Below are positions 25,301-35,949 of a stretch of DNA of 64,000 bases, in pieces. Both the position numbers and the translations under genes were made by a program. The number at the start of each line of letters is the position of its first letter. The stretch's first letter is position 1. This DNA is from Pseudofabraea citricarpa (taxonomy: Eukaryota > Ascomycota > Leotiomycetes > Helotiales > Dermateaceae), in assembly GCA_029641185.1 (NCBI GenBank), contig JAPWGK010000024.1:1-64000 (forward strand), given 5' to 3'. A model generated the notes under the pieces. The model had not been told where the DNA came from and ran no database searches. It saw nothing but the letters and a program-made list of their open reading frames with translations.

Positions 25301-27880
25301 GTAACTAAAAGTTAAAATACTAGTAAACGAAAAGCTTATATTACTTAATAATTAATTATTTTTTAACTTAAAAGTTATTAGAATAATTTTTTTAACTATA
25401 AAATCTAAGTATTATTTTAAATTATAAACTTAATCTTTTAGGATAATATTTATAAATTTTAGAAGCTTCTTTTAAATAAACTTAAAATCGCTAGTAATAA
25501 CTTTCTTCTTTTAATAAATATAAAATAAGTTTTTTATATTATATATTAAGTTTTATAAATACTTAGTTAATACTTAATAAAATCTTAAGAAGCAAAAAAA
25601 TAAACTTACTAAAAGATAATTAATAAACTAGAGTTTTTTCTTTTATTCTTTAGTACGAAAGTTTTTTTATAAAGCTAAAAAAAATTTTAAGTAATTATAA
25701 GTAAGCTTTCTTACTTTTAACTTATTTTTATTTAAGAAATTAAATAAAATATTTAATATAATTTCTTTTTTATTCTCTTAAGCTAAAACTTTCTCCTAAG
25801 ACTAAAGTTAGTAGCCGGATAATAAATAATAAAATTAAAAAACTTATAAAAGTAAGCGTAAGTTTTATAAAAGTAATATAATAAAACTTATAAATAATAA
25901 TTAAATAATTATAATATTTTACTAAAAGACTTTAAGTATTATTAGGTAAACCTAATTTATAATAAGCGTTTTTTAGTATCTAAAGTAAGTTTTCTTTTAG
26001 AAGTATATTATATAAAACTTTAAAAATAAAAATAATTATTTTATTTTTATTATTAAGTATATTAAATAAAAAGTAATTATATTCTAGAAGTATAAAAGCT
26101 TTATTTTATTATTATATTATTTCGCTAATAATCTTTTATTTTATAGGTTATATATTCTTAGGATTATTAGAGATAACCGAATTATTAAAAGTAAAAGAAT
26201 ATTTAAGTAAACTTAGTTTTATATAAAGTTTATACTAATAATTTATTATTAGCTTAAAAATAACTTATTACTTAGTAAGAAAAAAACTAATCTTAAGCAA
26301 ATTAAAAGTATTATATAAGATAATAAAATCTAAGAATATAAGAACTAAATTAAAATATATACTTATTAACTTATTAGTATTTATAATTATTTTTTTTTTT
26401 AGAATAAAAATAACTTATATAAGAATTAGTTTAAGCTTAGATATAATAATTCGAGGTATATATTTTTTCGAAATTATAAGTATCCTTATAATTATTTAAT
26501 ATACGAAATACTTTAATAAAATATTACTTATCTTTTATAAAATAATTTAGTAAAATTTTTATAAAGTAAGAGAAAATAAAAAACTTATAAAAAAAAATAT
26601 TAGTATAAGTATTATCTTTTATTATAATAATAGGTTTTTATATTTAGTATAAGCGCTTATAATTAATTATACGAACTTTTATTAAGCTTTTATAAAAGAT
26701 AATAAAAGAAAGAAAAATAAACTTATTATATTAAAATAATTTATAACTAATTTCTTAGGAATAAAATTAAAAGTTTTATACTTAGATTAAAATTATAATA
26801 TAAAAAATAATTAATATAAAAGTAAATTAATATATATTACTAACTTATATAATAAAGTTAATAATAAATAATTTAAAAATTAAAAATAAAAATCGTAAAA
26901 AGATTTATTATATCTAAAAGTAAAAAAGTAAATATATTAAAAATTAAAAGAAGAAAATAATAGAAACTTAGTAAGATATTATAAAGTTAAAGTTATAGAG
27001 ATATTTTATTTTAGTTCGAATAAAAGAAGTAAAAGAATTTATAAGTAAAAAGTAATTTAACTAAAGTATTTTTTTTTTATATAATAAAAGATAAGTATTA
27101 TAACTATAATTAAAAGAAAAAATATAATATTAAATTAATTTTTAGAAAGTAAGAATAATAAATATTAGAGTTTATAATATATTTAAATAAGAAAAAAAAA
27201 AAATTATTATTTTATATCTTAAGTTAAAAGATTTTTTATAATTAAAACGCTTAGTTTTATACTAAGAGTAATAATTCTTATAAGAGATCTAAGCTAAAAA
27301 TAACTTAACTAGTTATTAGAAGTATTTATTAGAGGAATATAAGTTTATTTATTATAAGAGAAAAATAATCTAAAAGTTATAAGATTATTTTTTAGGAGAT
27401 AATTAAAAGAATAAATTATAATAACCTAGAGTTATAAGAGATATATATCTTATATCCTAACTTTAATTTATTAAAAATAAAAGATATCTAATAATATTAT
27501 AAGAAAGATTATTATATAAGAAACAAATATAATAAAATTATATACTCGATTTTATTATTTTTTTTACTTTTATAAGAAGTTATTATTACCTTAGATATTA
27601 TTATATAAAAGTTTTATAAGTATTTTTTAAGTATTCTAGGAGTTATATATTATTATTTATATTTTACTATTATAATTAATTAATTATTTCTTTTACTTTT
27701 TATTTTTATAATTATTAATTTAATTACTAATTATATCTTATACGTAATTATATATATTATATTAGTTATTAGTTACGTTTATAATATTATAAATTCTAAT
27801 ATTTATCGCCTTATTATAATACTAAGATTTTTCTAAGATTTTACTAAGATTATATTAATTTATTATATTTACTTATAATT
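22343..27880. other. degenerate AT-rich sequence right of element A, unidentified
   Basis: This continues the sequence at 5160-8205 that element A split. It is almost pure A/T with very few CpG, and has long low-complexity A or T runs (for example 23640-23700 and 27180-27200). Frames on both strands are broken only by TAA/TAG. Searches by eye for reverse transcriptase, integrase and transposase motifs found nothing convincing. Confidence 0.5.
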
Positions 27881-28018
27881 ATTTTTTATATAAATATCTT
27901 ATAATAATATAAGATAACTTTTTATTAGTTATATTTTCTTCTAAGAAATATTTTTTATATAAATGCCTTATAATAATATAAGATAACTACTTATTAGTTA
28001 TACCTCCTTCTAAGAAGT
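27881..28018. repeat. two tandem 69-bp repeats at the isochore edge
   Basis: Copies lie at 27881-27949 and 27950-28018. The copy nearer the genes keeps several C/G bases (TGCC, CCTCC) where the inner copy has T, so RIP damage drops across one repeat unit exactly at the border. Two CACGTG hexamers follow at 28032 and 28041. Confidence 0.85.
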
Positions 28019-28341
28019 ACTTCTCACCTTACACGTGCTACACGTGACTCGGTTGAATATCCTTCCGATCCGTGTCTTAGCTTCTTATACCTTAGCAGAA
28101 ATCTATAGCAGCAGCTAAGATTCAGCCTCGCTCAATTAGATAAGAGACCCGATAGCCTTTCTGCTCCTTCATTCAATTAAGCGTCGTTATTAACATCAAC
28201 CAGAACGGTTCTCTAGAACCCCCGACTCGTGCAACAATCCAGCGCTCTTCCGTATCTGGGCTTACTCCTCAAGACCCGGACGAACTTTCATCTCCCAACC
28301 ACTTCAATATTAGATGCATTTGATACACATGACATTCCACC
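28019..28341. other. isochore border and upstream region of the first gene
   Basis: Normal base composition starts here. It holds two CACGTG sites at 28032-28037 and 28041-28046 and presumably the promoter and 5' leader of the plus-strand gene starting at 28342. No other feature was seen. Confidence 0.5.
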
Positions 28342-30285
28342 ATGGCAGGAGATGACGCTCCATATTATTGTATCACACAAGGCCGTTGCAGACTGTGCCA
28401 GTTCAAGCTAGAGGATGGGGAAGTTGTTGTTGCAGGTATCAATACTACTTGACACGATGCTTTGACTTCTGCTTACATTCTTCAGCTGTTAATAACCAAC
28501 TCGTGTCATCTGAATTTCCATTCTTCCGAAATACAACCTTCTACGACGATGACATCCTCGATATCAAATTCCACATGTGTTGCTGCCGTGATTGCGGTTT
28601 TAGGGGCCGCCAGAGTTCTTGTTTCCACGGCGAGTGCTACAGTTTTAGACTCTATACAGTGTCGCCAGAGTTTCTCGCCACTACAGAATACAGCTTTCGA
28701 CCCCCAATAATTGAAGACCGACGACGAAGGGACCACATGCTACGCATTCTAACAGAGAGGTTGAGGGTTTCTTGGGTTAAGGGGCTCCCTGATGAATTGT
28801 GCCGGATGATTGCTGAATACCTTATACGTGAATGTGCAGTTATCACTGCTCAGGAACTAGCAAATGAGGCTGGCGCAAGTGATTCAGTTGTTGACCTTGC
28901 CCACAACGTATACGTTCGCTATATCGTGATTGAGGGTGTCCGCTACATCAGAAGTCTGCGAAATTCTGCGCGGTCAACACCCAAGCTAGGAGAGACACTT
29001 CTGCTTCAAAACTCAAATTCACGCGACATTCGGAACGTGTACATCGGGGAGGATCATCTCGGAATCAGACACATAGAATTATCTCCATCGTCCAAGTTCA
29101 GAGCACCGGGACTATGGTGGAGGCGGCTCTCCGAACCTTGTTGTAAAATCAGGACAAGAACTGATGTTAGTCCAAGAAAGATTCTCGTATTTTACAAAGG
29201 CTAATAATAACCCAGGGATTGAAACTTAGGGATCTCGTCGATAGTAGACAGCAAAGTGTCACTGCCCCTGCTCGCATTTATTGGCCGATTTGTGCGCCTA
29301 CTGTTACAATTATCGACCTCGTGAGCCTCCAAACTCCACTCAAAGAACCGAATGGCCTTCGGATGTCCTTTTTCGAATGTAATGCTGCGCACACAACTGG
29401 ATATTCTATGGCCACCAACGGAGCGAGCATTGCAACCGTACATGCACATGGTGAGAAGATGGACCACGCTTTTTATGAGGAGGTCGATGCTTTTTTTGGT
29501 TGGTCAATGGTTTGGATATATATGCCTATAGACCAAGGTGAATACGTAACGGAGGTTTGCAGGCGCTTCGGATTCAGACATGTTAGACCAGACTCGCTGG
29601 GATTGATGGTAAGGAAATCATACCCCATGATCTGCTCAAGTCGCTAATTTGATTGTTTTAGTTTACCACCAATCAACGAACTACTTTATTTGGATCCTAT
29701 ATGCCACCGCCTTCCTCGAATGCCGAGTATCAATTCGATTGCATCTATACCCCACCACAGGGTCCATCGCGAATTTACTTCAATGAATGGGACTCAATAT
29801 CGACAGGAAATGAAATCAAGTTTCTAGGATTTGAATACACCAAGAAGCCAGTATCGCGACCTTACCCAAAATCACTAGCTCCTATATCATCAGGTCCTCA
29901 GACCACATACAACGAACCTTGGTTTTACTCTTTTTGTTCATTGGAAGATGTTAGAAAAATTACTTTATGCATCGACAAAACTGCCTGTCACAAACCTATT
30001 ATTGGCATGCTTCTCAACTATAGCGACGAGCACCGAGCCTGTATAGGACAATTCCGCCTTGACTGGGTGCTGCAGCCTATTGAAGTAGACCAGGCTAGAA
30101 AATTGCATATAGGTATCAAAAGAACAACGAAGGGGTTCCCCTACGTTGCGGATATCAATATGAATGCCCCTACCGATTGCAGCTCCACATCATGGCTTAA
30201 TGTTTCTTGGAATGGAACTTTAGAGTGGTCGTTTTCACATCGTCAATGTAAATTAAATTATAACAGCAATCACGAATGCCCTTAA
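28342..30285 (+). CDS. 596-aa cysteine-containing protein of a fungal orphan family
   Basis: Exons are 28342-28435, 28486-29165, 29216-29608 and 29662-30285, with introns of 50, 50 and 53 bp; the sum is 597 codons including the stop. The start is the first ATG in frame with good context (caccATGG). The N-terminus has C10, C16 and C19 (CITQGRCRLC), and exon 2 adds an HMCCCRDCGFRG segment, so a metal-binding N-terminus is likely. A DHLGIR...LWWRRL block spans the end of exon 2 and TDGLKLRDL forms exactly across the second splice. These resemble an expanded family of uncharacterised ascomycete proteins that I recall only by pattern. The function is unknown. It is the first gene beside the RIP isochore, on the edge of the accessory zone. 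Confidence 0.8.
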
Positions 30286-30613
30286 CTTGAAATATTTATC
30301 CTCTACTTGTGGACTTTGAATAGGTCCTATAGAGTCGTGTCGTGCTTTGATATTCACGGCTTGCCTTATCTTTAAGCCACCCGTACAACATAATTTGTAT
30401 AGTGATATACTTTTCTTCACAAGTTAATTTGCTAGTATCATTTTTGTTTGGAAATTCCCACGGCCTTCTAGATTAAGGTGAGTGATTGAGGGGGGAAAGT
30501 CGACATGCAATTACGGAGTACCGTGAGAATTAGGACTAGTTGGGTAACAAAATCCAGGTTGGTATAAATAAAAGTTACTAAACAATACCTAAATACCAAC
30601 GCTTTACTAGACA
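30286..30613. other. convergent intergenic region
   Basis: This region separates two 3' ends (plus-strand gene ending 30285, minus-strand gene ending 30614). I see no RNA gene or repeat here. Confidence 0.6.
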
Positions 30614-31444
30614 TCACCCCAGCGTCCTGCTGTAGTATGCTGTTCTCCTTCCCTGAAAAGCCCATACCCACTCTCCATTATACTGGATTTTCTCCCAGTT
30701 TTCCTTCACCGTTGACTTACTATGTTTCTTAATGTCCTTGAAGACAAATTCGTCAGGTCGGAAGGTATGAGAAATCCTCGTCACATTGACTTCCACATAG
30801 TCTCTAGCCCTGCCATCTGTATTCTCTGCCGTACCGACATTGTAAGGCTCTTGCTGCTCTGAACTCTCAGCCATATATGAGCTCATAGGGAAGTCTTCTA
30901 CAGATTGACTTGGCACAACTGGGGCGTGCCGTAACGGAGTCTGAGTTTTTACCAGGCCGATCGTCTTTGTAAGCTCGTAAGCGCCGTCTGTGTCGGCGTG
31001 TATGTATTGTCGTCTGTCTGCCCACTCCGCCGTCCCATGTAAAGGTTGAAGGGAGTTAGTGCCACTTTCGACAAGCCAAGTGCGAAACGAGACGCCAACT
31101 GTAGTTATTGCATATATCCATAGCAAGTTATCAGCTGCGATGCACCGCAAAGCTGCATCTAGAGCTTGAGTCTCGACTTCCCGAACGCTACCAGTAGGAC
31201 GCTTGCATTCGATCCAGAGCAAAGCTGTAAAAGTATGATGGTTGATGTCATATTTTTTTACTACCATGTCAACTCTTCTCCTTGATCCGTCTGGGGACGA
31301 TTCAGCTGTCACGGAGTACGTGTCCACCTCAGGGAATGCTCGCTGAAAGTATGCCTGCCAAAATGCCGATGATTTGTACTCAATGTCCTGCTCAGCTTCT
31401 TCGAAATGTTTCCGTAAAAGACCTTCTCGGGGAACAATGCTCAT
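30614..31444 (-). CDS. PD-(D/E)XK nuclease-like protein
   Basis: This is a single-exon gene of 276 aa. Residues 55-81 read RRRVDMVV, a spacer, then LLWIECKRP. D59, E79 and K81 fit the D...ExK catalytic pattern of the PD-(D/E)XK nuclease superfamily, with D59 starting one strand and E79-x-K81 on the next. Q93 in the following helix (ETQALDAALR) also fits some members. The C-terminal half has no recognised domain and ends in a basic, aromatic segment (WEKIQYNGEWVWAF). No signal peptide or membrane segment is visible. Uncharacterised fungal proteins of this size with this fold are common, and the substrate is unknown. It lies convergent with the orphan-family gene, 2.6 kb from the isochore. Confidence 0.7.
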   Translation of the reverse strand: MSIVPREGLLRKHFEEAEQDIEYKSSAFWQAYFQRAFPEVDTYSVTAESSPDGSRRRVDMVVKKYDINHHTFTALLWIECKRPTGSVREVETQALDAALRCIAADNLLWIYAITTVGVSFRTWLVESGTNSLQPLHGTAEWADRRQYIHADTDGAYELTKTIGLVKTQTPLRHAPVVPSQSVEDFPMSSYMAESSEQQEPYNVGTAENTDGRARDYVEVNVTRISHTFRPDEFVFKDIKKHSKSTVKENWEKIQYNGEWVWAFQGRRTAYYSRTLG

Positions 31445-33498
31445 GTTGGATGGTTTTGAATGATGCCCTTGAGATGTGTTTTTGGATGAGCTCGAAATTG
31501 GTGGGATATAACTATGGGAATATCTGAGGATGGTGCTATTTCAGTCAGTGCGGAGAATTAAATCTACATAAAGAACACGTACTATTTTAGATTGGGTTTC
31601 TGAGATGGTAACCGTCTTTTTATTCCTGGGCAGGAGACTCGCTAATGCTCGCAATACGCCTAGTGGAGAGGAGGCTCACAGACGGTGTCGAAGGGATGCA
31701 AGGCTCACTGCCTGTTGTTGATCTGAGTATATTTTCGATAATCACTTCGAGTAAAGACTATTGGAGTTTCGATGGAATGGTCGCTGGTCTGTAGCTTCCT
31801 TTATTGTTGACTGCGAATCTCCAATCTTATATATTGTCAAATCCTAAGAGTGGTTTCCAACTACAGTGTCGTCTCCTGCTGAGGATCTCATCCGCATGGG
31901 ACAGGCAGCAACCAACTTGTCGCTATCCAACCAACTTCTAAACAATCGCAGTCCCAAGTTCGCATACCTTGGCACAATTGATTGGCGGAGGTACTCGACA
32001 ACATTTGTTGGCCCTATACACAGCAAACGCTGTTGTGGCTGCGCAAACAAATCCTGAACACCTGCTGACAATGGCAGGCATTCACTCTTTGGCTATCCTA
32101 ATGGGTTACTGCTTTACATAAATTCTTCTGTTTTGGTCGAGGCCTGCTAAAGAGGCTGTGCCTGTCCAGCCCTTCATCACCAGTTAAATTGTTGTTGCAA
32201 GGGAGTGTCTGCACACCGTTCGTGGGGCCCGTATCTAAAGTAGGAGAATATTCCACCCGACCACTGTGGTGGTAGAGCCGCGCGCCTCCCGTTCCCAACC
32301 CAGCTAGCTTCCAGAGAGCATCAATACATTTGATACTGCTTAAGCGCTTCTAGAAATTACTATGATTCTAGTTAGCTCATATTTTTTGGGGGTTGGAATC
32401 AGGGAAGGATTCCAAAGAGATATCGAGTGCAGCGTTCGGCCTGGTCGCACGCACAAGCTATATCTACACGTCGCTTCGATCCGGCACCGTCTTCTTAATA
32501 TGACGGGGAAATACTTCATCGAGATATGTCTGACAATAACATACAATCACGAAGCCTACTGCTAGAAGGAGGTTGAAATCATGTCTGATTGATATGGATT
32601 TAGGAAAGCAGTTGAATAGCGTTCTCAGGGCATGAACTAGACGGTTTTCCGCAAAAGAGTCTGGGCAATACATCAATTATTTATGATTGAGACATTGCGG
32701 TTCGCATCTCCATCTGATGACCTGATGAATCAGAGTTCCAAAATCATGCCTACACGCAGACTTTAACCCACCCAGACCTCTAGCGTTTCCTTGCATTCTT
32801 GAGCATCTCTGAATGAGGCTTCGACTTTGTACTATAACGTACCTGCAGACCCATTGATCCTCTCGGTGAAGTGCCACTCATGGAAAACACTACTATTTTC
32901 TAACCCACACATAGCTGTCTTCTACTAAGTCAAATTGCATGTGTATTACTAACCGTGATGTCAAAATTCTTGACGATTATCAACAATTGCGTTTACTCCT
33001 TTCCCTTCACTCTATTTGCGCCCCTTGGCTATGCATACGCACCGAGGGCACTTACATCCTAATTCGCTAGGTTCTCTAGTCTCACCTCCTGCCGAGCAGC
33101 CAGTATTACCCCAATTGGAAACAATCACCAACAAGGCAACCCTTTATTTCTATGACAAGCTTCGACCAGATTGAAATGGCTTCGGGGCCTTCTCAGGTCT
33201 AAGCTGAGACCTCGTTCTATAAAACTAGATTTCTTTAATCAATCGTGAAAAACGTTTGGAAAGCTTATGCAAACTTGAATAATAAAACGATAACAAATGC
33301 CGCCGCGCGCAAATAATCGTCTTCGCCCCACATAATCACATCCCACCTGCCATTTTCACAAGCTCTCGTCTTCTACTTGTTATTAGATTAGAAATCACTG
33401 TGACGTTACATACTTATGATACTATCGGTATCATTTTCTTTCTGTTAATATGTCTTCCAGTTTCCAATTCGTTACAAACAAACCACTTCGATTTATTT
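31445..33498. other. 2-kb gap, possible pseudogene fragment at about 31860-32101
   Basis: No convincing gene was seen. On the plus strand two overlapping frames at 31863-32057 and 31944-32101 are open and lack a proper start; the second reads like alanine/leucine-rich coding sequence and ends at 32101. They could be a decayed gene with a frameshift. The right end holds the promoter of the glycoside hydrolase-like gene. Confidence 0.35.
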
Positions 33499-35277
33499 AT
33501 GATGGGAATTTCTTCTTTTCTAATTGCGTTGGTGGTGCTACTTTTGACACTTACAGGATCTGCTTTTGATTATCCAGAAGGCGTCCAAGTATGGTGCGGT
33601 AAAGCATATCGTCCAACGTGAGTCCTTGTTCCTTTTCAGAATCAAATGCTGATCTTACCTAGCAATGCATCATTTGAACCAGGAGGATGGCTTAGTGAGC
33701 CGACTTTATCTGCTGAGCCTTTCTTAAATTTGCAAGTTAAGCCTCGCATGAACTTATATGTTGCGGGTGACGAATATGGCTCTGTTGTCATCGATGCAGC
33801 TATTTCTTATATTCATGGAGAGCCGTATTTCAACACTTCTTTCAACAAACAAACCAACGAAACCAAGGACTTCAGAACTTTATTTGTGGACGTAATGGTA
33901 GATGAATCAGGTCTTGACTTGATCACCTTTGCAAATATCTCTGTCAACTCGACCTCAAACGAATTTGTGTTTTCTCTTGAGAAATTAACACCTCGATTTG
34001 AACCATATAATATTACAGTCGTCGGTGCGTCTGGTGATGGCAACTTTTCATATATTGCGACGACTCAGATTTATCGCTTGCCAGACCGGTCAGATGGCGG
34101 CAGTGTGGTCAAAATTGACAATCTATATGGTGGCATGGTAGTGCAGGATTTTACAACCAATTCGACTGACTGGACGCCTTTCTTTGCCTACACGTATTAC
34201 ACGCTCTGGGACGAGTGGGTGGGGAAATCAGTTGATACACTTGATGTATTCAAAGGCCGGGGATTTAACACAATTCACATTGTTCCCACTGGCACACTTG
34301 GAGAATTTGATTTTCCTTACAGTGAACTGGAGATTTATCTTGAGAGGGCTTTGGAGCTGGGATTATGGATCCATTGGGGTATGCGCGGTTCCTACGAAAA
34401 CCTTACTTATGTTGCAGAGCAAGTGGCGCAACTGAAATCTTGGCCAAATATGCTTGGATGGTACACTGCCGACGAACCGGATGGACAAACGAAACCTTTG
34501 AACTCTACACGAATTGCCTATGATTATATTAAGGGGGTTGATCCTTGGCACCCTATATCCATAGCCCTCAACTGTGAGAATTTCTACTTCGAAGAGTATT
34601 CTTCGGGTGCGGATATCATCATCTCTGATGTATACCCAATCTCGGTTAATACATCTTGGTCAACTGTTTACGACACAACCTGCAATACGACTTATGGCTG
34701 TTGCGGGTGTGATAATTGTGATGGGAGATTCGAGGATATCGCAAACCGACTTGACTTGGTTGCAGACTTTCATAATTGGCTTGACCAGCCACAGAAGTCT
34801 CAGTGGGGAGCACCGCAAGCCTTTGGAAATGAGACTTTCTGGGCGAGATATCCCACACCCAAGGAAGAACTTGTTATGAATATGATAAGTGTCAACCATA
34901 ATGCAAAGGGTGTTATTATGTGGAATTATCCAACAGAGCCAGGCATAATTGAAATCACTGGAGATTTGTCACAAGCTCTTGTCTCAAAAGATGTCAGCAC
35001 TCTTTTGTTAGGAAGCTCCACTATTGGAAATCTTCGAGTCACTGGTGCACCAAGGCTGGATGTATCGGCTTGGATAGTCGGTAGCCAGATGCTGGTAAAC
35101 GTGGTGAACCTTGAATATGGTCCTACCAGTGGCTTAGTAGTCATTGAGCTGCCTGTTGTCGCTCGGTCGGTTAGTAGTATTCCATGGGGTGACGGAAACT
35201 GGAATTTGTCGGGTGGGATGATCTCAATATTTGGCTTGGTGGGTCTTCAAGTAGATATGATCATATTTGACCTGTGA
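33499..35277 (+). CDS. secreted glycoside hydrolase-like protein
   Basis: Exons are 33499-33617 and 33663-35277 with a 45-bp intron; the protein has 577 aa. Two adjacent ATGs (33499, 33502) start a typical signal peptide (MMGISSFLIALVVLLL, cleavage near TGSA). An upstream in-frame ATG at 33400 would add a second hydrophobic stretch and seems less likely. An N-terminal beta-rich region is followed by a TIM-barrel-like region with GFNTIHIVPTG, LWIHWGMRG, WYTADEPDG (E311, candidate acid/base) and VIMWNYPTEPG (candidate second acid). Many NxS/T sites and a Cys-rich CCGCDNC loop fit an extracellular enzyme. The family resembles unclassified fungal proteins of the glycoside hydrolase superfamily; the substrate is unknown. 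It is the first of four same-strand secretion or transport genes. Confidence 0.75.
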
Positions 35278-35949
35278 TCTTTGGGAAGTTTATTGAGAGC
35301 AGTTTTCAATTGGATGGTTATTTTGATTTTTTGGGCAGTATGAGAAAATCAAATGCGTTACCATTCATATGCCGTAACTTTAAGAGTCCAACTATCCAGG
35401 TTGTATTTCTACTCAAGAAAACTAGGTATCGTTGTTGTTAGTACTGCAAGTGAAATATTTGGCTTTGAGGATTGTATATATTATTGTTGGCATTTTATGA
35501 AAAATCTATTGTATATTACTAATCTTAAATATGACGCTGAAGTAGATTGGATAAGTAAATTTAAAGCGACTTGGGTTATCAACTGAAGGCTCCATTTTCT
35601 TCACGCGGCATTTGGCTCTCCTTCAGAAGCCGACTCGATGCTCCGGGGACTACACCGAGGCGCGTCATCAATCAAATGAACTTCGGCTATGGAAGCTTAC
35701 CAGTCACCAGTGAGTATGTAACTAAAATCCTCCCCAAATGGCCATGCATTCTCTTGGCATTGGTTAGCGACAACCGAGTAGTCTTTACTTGATCACGATC
35801 AACCAACCATCTGTCCGAACTTTTCTCATAGTACGGGTAGAAGTGCGGGGAACTACATGCCGCCATTGATGTCAACTCCACACAATCACAAATGGTTTGC
35901 TACTTAAATCTGGAATTTTCAAGCCTAAATTCATTCATCAAATATCACA
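35278..35949. other. intergenic region with two CreA-type motifs
   Basis: This is the upstream region of the transporter gene. It contains two SYGGRG hexamers (CCGGGG near 35641 and GCGGGG near 35846), the core recognised by the carbon repressor CreA in ascomycetes. Such short motifs also occur by chance. Nothing else was seen. Confidence 0.3.

Larger units (their letters stand above)
1..28018. other. AT-rich RIP-mutated isochore
   Basis: This whole stretch is very AT-rich. Over most of it CpA and TpG dinucleotides are almost absent while TpA is extremely common, which is the known footprint of repeat-induced point mutation in ascomycetes. No intact gene was found; the only open frame over 100 codons is a minus-strand frame at 14020-14331 that overlaps a retrotransposon gag relic. 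CpG is still frequent inside elements A and B (8.2-22.3 kb) but rare at 5.2-8.2 and 22.4-27.9 kb, which suggests layers of different age or RIP intensity. The segment 1-900 keeps noticeably more CA and TG than the rest. The edge at about 28,020 is sharp and is followed within 325 bp by an intact gene. Confidence 0.93.
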
